DNA of 64,000 bases, taken from Streptococcus ovis DSM 16829 (GTDB lineage: Bacteria > Bacillota > Bacilli > Lactobacillales > Streptococcaceae). This document shows, one piece after another, positions 59,971 through 64,000 of the stretch; the stretch's first letter is position 1, and every line of letters begins with the position of its first letter. The translations under genes were made by a program, and so were the position numbers. The stretch lies in assembly GCF_000380125.1 (NCBI RefSeq), contig NZ_KB904579.1:142550-206549 (forward strand), read 5' to 3'. The notes beneath the pieces are model-generated. The model was not told where the DNA came from and did not search any database. It saw only the letters and a list, made by a program, of their open reading frames with translations.

Positions 59971-61341
59971 TTAAAATAATTTACGTCCACGCTTACGACG
60001 GCTGTAAGTCTGACTGTCAGCGGTCTTTCGTGCAGTTTTTTTAACCCCTCTGCGACTTGCAAGTACTGCTCCCCCTACAATAACGATAAGAACAGGAATC
60101 GAAAGATAGACTTCTTTAGGAATTTGTGTCAAGAGCGGCGTTGCTGATTGCTTTGCAGGTTGCGAATTACTTGTGGTATCGCTTGAAGCTGTGGCAGTTA
60201 CATCAGCTTCTTTCACCGAGACACCACTCATAGGATCCAGACTACCAGCTACCTTCAATAACTGATTCTCAATCACCAGTTCCGGTGTTTCTCCTTCTTT
60301 GACCAAGGCATACAAATCTTTGTCAGTGACAACTGTTTGACCATTAATATCTTGCTGTCCAGCTGGAGCAACGACTTGACGTTTATAGTTTGTAAAGACA
60401 TTTTCAAGCAGAGTATTTACAAAGTAATGACGGTAATATTCCCCATCTTGAATCGCCCAATCACCTACGCCAAGGACCACACTAATCAAGCGGACATCCC
60501 CACGTTTTGCCGTTACAATGGAATTAAAACCTGCTGAAGGACTTGAACCAGTCTTCAATCCATCTACTCCTTCAAATCCATACTTAGCTCCTGGCAATGA
60601 ATAGTTATAAGCATCAAATGTTTCTTCCAGTTCGGTACCTGCTTTGACTGTAACACTTGGCTGATTGGTAAATTCCAATACATCAGGGTGTTTTTTAATC
60701 AAATGATAAGCCAAAATGGCCATATCTTTTGCAGTGACTTCATTGGTCATATTTGGATCATAACCTTCAGGAGCATAAAATCCTTGGAAAGCTGCTACAA
60801 CAGCTCCTGTCGCGTTATAAAATGTTGTATTACTCATGCCCAATTCTTTAGCAGTATCATTCATCAGTTGCAAGAAAGAAGCATCACTTCCTTCATGAAT
60901 CAAGTGAGCCAACATCAGCGTCGTCACATTTGAAGAAGGGACTAGGGTCATTGTTAAGAGTTCACGGACTGTGTAGCTCTTACCTGCTATAATTTTATTA
61001 TTACTTAAGGCATAGATACTTGCAATGGCTTGGTCATTCTCAGTTGCGACAACCTCTGTATCCATACTGATTTTTCCTTGCGAAATTGCCTCCATGGTTA
61101 AGTAAACAACCATTGTTTTGGTCGTGCTAGCGGGATCCCATTTCAAGTCAATTTCTTGACCCCAAAGCAATTGTCCTGTATCTGCATCAATGACAATAGA
61201 AGCCTTAGGTAACATTTCTGCTGTCGCTGGATAACCGGCATTTTGCGTCATTGTCAATAAGTCATCTTCTGCCGCTACTGACAAGCTCCATGTGCCCAAT
61301 AGTAACACTACACTACATAAACCAAATAAAAACTTCTTCAT
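59971..61341 (-). CDS. dacA: D-alanyl-D-alanine carboxypeptidase (PBP3-type)
   Basis: 456 residues. Signal peptide 1-24; the serine of STTK at residue 72 is the nucleophile, followed by SSN and KTG (in KTGSSPSAGFN). After the peptidase domain comes a C-terminal beta domain and a membrane helix (about 415-432) with a basic RKRGRK tail. Trims the terminal D-Ala of stem peptides at the outer membrane face. AAGGAT precedes the ATG. Confidence 0.93.
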   Translation of the reverse strand: MKKFLFGLCSVVLLLGTWSLSVAAEDDLLTMTQNAGYPATAEMLPKASIVIDADTGQLLWGQEIDLKWDPASTTKTMVVYLTMEAISQGKISMDTEVVATENDQAIASIYALSNNKIIAGKSYTVRELLTMTLVPSSNVTTLMLAHLIHEGSDASFLQLMNDTAKELGMSNTTFYNATGAVVAAFQGFYAPEGYDPNMTNEVTAKDMAILAYHLIKKHPDVLEFTNQPSVTVKAGTELEETFDAYNYSLPGAKYGFEGVDGLKTGSSPSAGFNSIVTAKRGDVRLISVVLGVGDWAIQDGEYYRHYFVNTLLENVFTNYKRQVVAPAGQQDINGQTVVTDKDLYALVKEGETPELVIENQLLKVAGSLDPMSGVSVKEADVTATASSDTTSNSQPAKQSATPLLTQIPKEVYLSIPVLIVIVGGAVLASRRGVKKTARKTADSQTYSRRKRGRKLF

Positions 61342-61493
61342 CTGCCCATCCTTTTTTAAAATATCTTATTTATTATACCATAGATGGGAAAATGAGAAAA
61401 ATATTTTCTAAAAAAAGCAGAAAAAACAGTTTGCATATCTGGGAAATTCCAACCATTTCTACAGAGCGTGTTATAATAAAAACGGAGGTAGTT

Positions 61494-62360
61494 ATGGAGA
61501 GTAAACAGCTAGGCGCAACATTTCAAGAATTAAGAAAAAATCGGCATATTCCCCTCAAACAAGTGGCAGATGCCCGTGTTTCCTTGTCGCAACTTTCCCG
61601 TTTCGAGCGGGGCGAATCTGAACTTTCTATCAGTAAATTTTTGGCTGCGCTGGAAAATATCCATGTCGAAGTCAAGGAATTTATGGATGCTGTGTCCGAT
61701 TACCAACACACCGAACAAATTCGCTTTATGAGTTGCTTGATTGACTTAGAATATAAGCGTGATATAGAAGGTTTTCGAGAGATGCAAGAACAGGAACAGG
61801 CAAAATTCAAGGCTGCTCCTGACCAATACCGCTACCAACTAAACAGTATTCTTCTGCAAGGTTTTATCTGCAAGTGCGATCCCGATATTCCTTTTCCTCA
61901 AGAATACCTACAAATCGTGACAGACTATCTCTTTCAGACAGAAGATTGGAACATCTATGAATTGATTTTAATTGGAAATCTCTATCTTTTCATCGATATT
62001 CCCCTCCTTCATAGAATGGGACAGGAAATCTTGAAACGCAGACACTACTACAAGGAAATTGCCACTCACCGCAATCTTGTTACAGTCACCATTATGAATA
62101 TCTGGGAAACCTGTCTCCACCGCGATGCTTTAGAAGTGGCTGCTTTCTACAAACAAGAAGCTGAAAAGTTCGTTCAAAATGAGACCAAACTCTATGAAAA
62201 AACGATTTTTCTCTTTTTAAACGGTCTCCACGCCTACAAGAGTGGAAAGATTTTGACTGGCATTGAAGATATGAAAAATGCTATTCAGATTTTTGATTGG
62301 CTGGATTGTCCTCACATGGTTAACAATTATCAAAAAGACTTTGAACGCTTCGTTCGTTAA
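61494..62360 (+). CDS. Rgg/MutR-family transcriptional regulator
   Basis: 288 residues. N-terminal helix-turn-helix (about 5-65) with VSLSQLSRFERGESELS, then the Rgg helical repeat domain that in relatives binds peptide signals. The ATG at 61494 follows GGAGG with a TATAAT upstream; the longer frame overlaps dacA and is not used. No small SHP peptide ORF was found next to it. Divergent from dacA, 80 bp before an MFS exporter. Confidence 0.87.
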   Translation: MESKQLGATFQELRKNRHIPLKQVADARVSLSQLSRFERGESELSISKFLAALENIHVEVKEFMDAVSDYQHTEQIRFMSCLIDLEYKRDIEGFREMQEQEQAKFKAAPDQYRYQLNSILLQGFICKCDPDIPFPQEYLQIVTDYLFQTEDWNIYELILIGNLYLFIDIPLLHRMGQEILKRRHYYKEIATHRNLVTVTIMNIWETCLHRDALEVAAFYKQEAEKFVQNETKLYEKTIFLFLNGLHAYKSGKILTGIEDMKNAIQIFDWLDCPHMVNNYQKDFERFVR

Positions 62361-62440
62361 AAAAGAGCATATCTGCAAGTTTTGAAAAATCTCCACGAAA
62401 ATCGTGTATGATAAACACACATTTTCTTGGAGGTTTTTGT

Positions 62441-63628
62441 ATGCAGAAAAATGAATTCAAACTCTTGACCAGTCGCGCTGTCAATAAAATAGGAAATGTC
62501 ATGTATGACTATGGCAATAGCACTTGGATTGCAGGGATAGGCAGCATCGGACAAAAGTATCTAGGTTACTACCAACTAGCTGAAAATCTGATTTCCCTTT
62601 TTCTAAATCCTTTTGGAGGGGCTGTTGCTGATCGCTTTAAGCGACGGAAAATCTTATTGGCAACGGATTTTACTGGTGGTCTCATGTGCGCCCTGCTAGC
62701 TCTACTGGGTACCGACCAAATTATGCTCTATGGACTGATTACAGTTAATGCGGTCCTTGCTATCTCGCACGCCTTTTCTGGAACATCTTTCAAATCCTAC
62801 GTTGTCACCTTAGTGGACGAAGACCGATTGGTAGCTTTCAACTCTCATCTAGAAGTAGCTTCACAGATTATCAGTATTTCCTCGCCCTTATTAGCCTTTT
62901 TGGTCGTTGATCGCTTTGGTCTTAGAACGACCCTCCTCTTAGACAGCCTGACTTTCTTCCTCTCCTTTTTCCTTCTCTGGTCCATTCGCCATGAAGAAAC
63001 ACATGTGACAACGAAGAAAGAACCTGCCAGTTTCACAGCTATTCTTAGGGATATCAAAGAGGGGCTTGCTTTCGTTTTTCACGAAAAGGAGATTTTTTTC
63101 CTCTTAGTGATTGCAGCGCTGGTTAATTTTTTCATTGCCGCCTTTAACTACCTCGTACCCTTTAGTAATCTTCTTTTTGCTGACAAATCAAGCTATGCAA
63201 CGCTTCTTTCGATGGGAGCTATCGGTTCGATCTTAGGAGCTATTTTCGCCAAGCGCCTCTTTCGTAACTCTTACAATAGCATCTTGATTTCTTTAGCTCT
63301 TAGTGGACTGGGACTCGCCATCATCACACCACTAGCCCTGCTTCATCTTCCAATCCTTGTCATTGTTGCAGGTAATCTCATCTTTGAATTTTTCCTGACT
63401 ATTTTCAATATTCACTTCTTTTCTATGGTTCAAAAGCGTGTGCCAAATGAATTGCTTGGACGGGTCTTTAGTTCTATCTTTACAGTTGCCGTCCTCTTTA
63501 TGCCACTAGCAACGGGTTTGATGACGTTACTCCCCTTTTCTATCAATGTATGGACTTTCTCTGTCATCGGACTAGGTATCCTGATGACGTCAGGCATAGC
63601 CTTTGGTTTCAGTAAGAAACATCTATAA
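62441..63628 (+). CDS. Major facilitator superfamily exporter
   Basis: 395 residues, 12 predicted membrane segments, MFS_3/enterobactin-exporter-like type. LFLNPFGGAVADRFKRRKIL near residue 56 is the MFS loop 2-3 motif. The ATG at 62441 follows GGAGG. It follows an Rgg gene in the same direction, which probably controls it. Substrate unknown. Confidence 0.85.
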   Translation: MQKNEFKLLTSRAVNKIGNVMYDYGNSTWIAGIGSIGQKYLGYYQLAENLISLFLNPFGGAVADRFKRRKILLATDFTGGLMCALLALLGTDQIMLYGLITVNAVLAISHAFSGTSFKSYVVTLVDEDRLVAFNSHLEVASQIISISSPLLAFLVVDRFGLRTTLLLDSLTFFLSFFLLWSIRHEETHVTTKKEPASFTAILRDIKEGLAFVFHEKEIFFLLVIAALVNFFIAAFNYLVPFSNLLFADKSSYATLLSMGAIGSILGAIFAKRLFRNSYNSILISLALSGLGLAIITPLALLHLPILVIVAGNLIFEFFLTIFNIHFFSMVQKRVPNELLGRVFSSIFTVAVLFMPLATGLMTLLPFSINVWTFSVIGLGILMTSGIAFGFSKKHL

Positions 63629-63841
63629 AATGGACTGACTCCTTCAAAACATGTAAACCATTTACAATTCTTTCCCCTTATCATTGTAACTTCTTACAGT
63701 AAAGAGTATTCATTTTTCTGTTTTCCCCTATTCTAAATTAGGCCGATAGAAAAATCATGACGATTCAGCGAGCCATTCTATACCAATTCGGGATTTCTTT
63801 ATTGGCATTGGATGCGTTCCTCGATCAAACTTCCCAACAAA
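63629..63841. other. Intergenic region after the MFS gene
   Basis: AT-rich DNA with a 33-codon frame at 63757-63858 (MTIQRAILYQFG...) that runs into repeat B and has no ribosome site; it may be the start of a gene truncated by the repeat. No clear MFS terminator seen. Confidence 0.4.
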
Positions 63842-64000
63842 GAGGCTGTGACAAATAGATTTTTAGTTTAGAAAATCTATAGCAATAAATCTAATTTTCT
63901 AATAAAATCTATATAAAAACGAACAAAGACATTCTATAAACATATAAGAGATAGTCTTTGTTCGTTTTTTTGTTTTATTGTTCAGAGTTTTGTCTCAAAC
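63842..64000 (-). repeat. Repeat element B, copy 2 (inverted, runs to the window edge)
   Basis: The reverse complement aligns with 33080-33237 over its whole length: the ACAAAACTCTGAACAATAAA block, the CGAACAAAG/CTTTGTTCG stem and the AGATTTT/AAAATCT stem are all present. The left end GAGGCTGTGACAAA matches the terminal repeat. This copy stands alone, not inside element A. The far end may continue past base 64000. Confidence 0.8.

Noticed and set aside
63757-63858. 33-codon frame before repeat B as a gene
   Set aside because: No ribosome site, no recognised family, and it runs into the repeat; noted only as possible truncated DNA.
1-64000. CRISPR arrays, tRNA, rRNA, prophage or intact insertion sequences
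   Set aside because: No spaced direct repeats, cloverleaf-type sequences, rRNA segments or transposase/integrase frames were seen by eye.

Overview
The window looks like the chromosome of a low-GC, lactic-acid Gram-positive coccus of the genus Streptococcus, most like the S. suis group. The evidence is a Lys-type MurE, YabA/HolB/Tmk and ClpP/Upp neighbourhoods, a CtsR box, catabolite (cre) boxes, a Crp/Flp-linked arginine deiminase operon with a YfcC-type ArcD and an M20 peptidase, Rgg/MutR and Blp-type bacteriocin signals, and AGGAGG ribosome sites. Species is inferred from gene content only. I saw no rRNA, tRNA, CRISPR array, intact transposase or prophage.

Layout. 1-6.9 kb: the end of exoA, then leftward serine biosynthesis (serC, GNAT, serA), ogt and an ArsC-like gene, a MATE exporter and cutC. 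6.9-7.1 kb: a repeat element inserted in a terminator. 7.2-11.6 kb: rsmI-yabA-holB-tmk, a YitT protein and a CBS-ACT protein. 11.7-16.3 kb: branched-chain amino acid transporter livJHMGF behind a CodY box. 16.3-18.8 kb: ylbG, clpP, upp, an acetyltransferase. 18.8-23.1 kb: MurNAc (peptidoglycan) recycling, murR divergent from murQ-murP-mupG. 23.3-28.9 kb: two PLP sulfur amino acid enzymes, a lipid II flippase-like protein and murE. 29-32.9 kb: ferric siderophore uptake fhuCDBG, then a second, larger copy of the repeat element with another repeat nested in it. 33.4-37.3 kb: nucleoside-kinase-like gene, rsuA, nagB, a 57-aa membrane protein, queA, argR. 37.3-43.3 kb: a Bce-type peptide-antibiotic sensing and resistance module (TCS, FtsX-type ABC transporter) linked to an erythromycin-esterase-like protein and two tiny membrane proteins, with a BceR-type operator upstream. 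43.4-45.1 kb: a long structured leader and a secreted CAP-domain protein. 45.2-53.4 kb: GNAT, arcT, arcD, arcC, arcB, arcA, flp. 53.5-57.6 kb: a serine-hydrolase-like protein and a mosaic array of class II bacteriocins, immunity proteins and gene fragments under duplicated Blp/ComE-like promoters. 57.9-63.6 kb: a sodA-like tail fragment, sodA, holA, dacA, an Rgg regulator and an MFS exporter. The window ends in a second copy of the nested repeat.

How the parts work together. CodY (liv), CcpA (arcA, flp, mur), NagR (nagB), MurR (mur), CtsR (clpP), BceR (Ere/Bce module) and a LytTR regulator (bacteriocins) can each be assigned a plausible site, so much of the window is about amino-acid and amino-sugar scavenging, acid/energy stress and peptide warfare.

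Most notable non-textbook signals: (1) a ~250-bp repeat that at both sites is flanked by duplicated copies of a whole transcription terminator and that can fold into a conserved RNA-like structure; (2) six genes with a -10 box exactly 6 nt before the ATG and no Shine-Dalgarno, predicted leaderless, four of them directly behind an upstream terminator; (3) a multi-hairpin arcD leader with an anti-Shine-Dalgarno loop; (4) a BceR box in front of two overlapping unannotated-size membrane ORFs; (5) the bacteriocin/CPBP mosaic.
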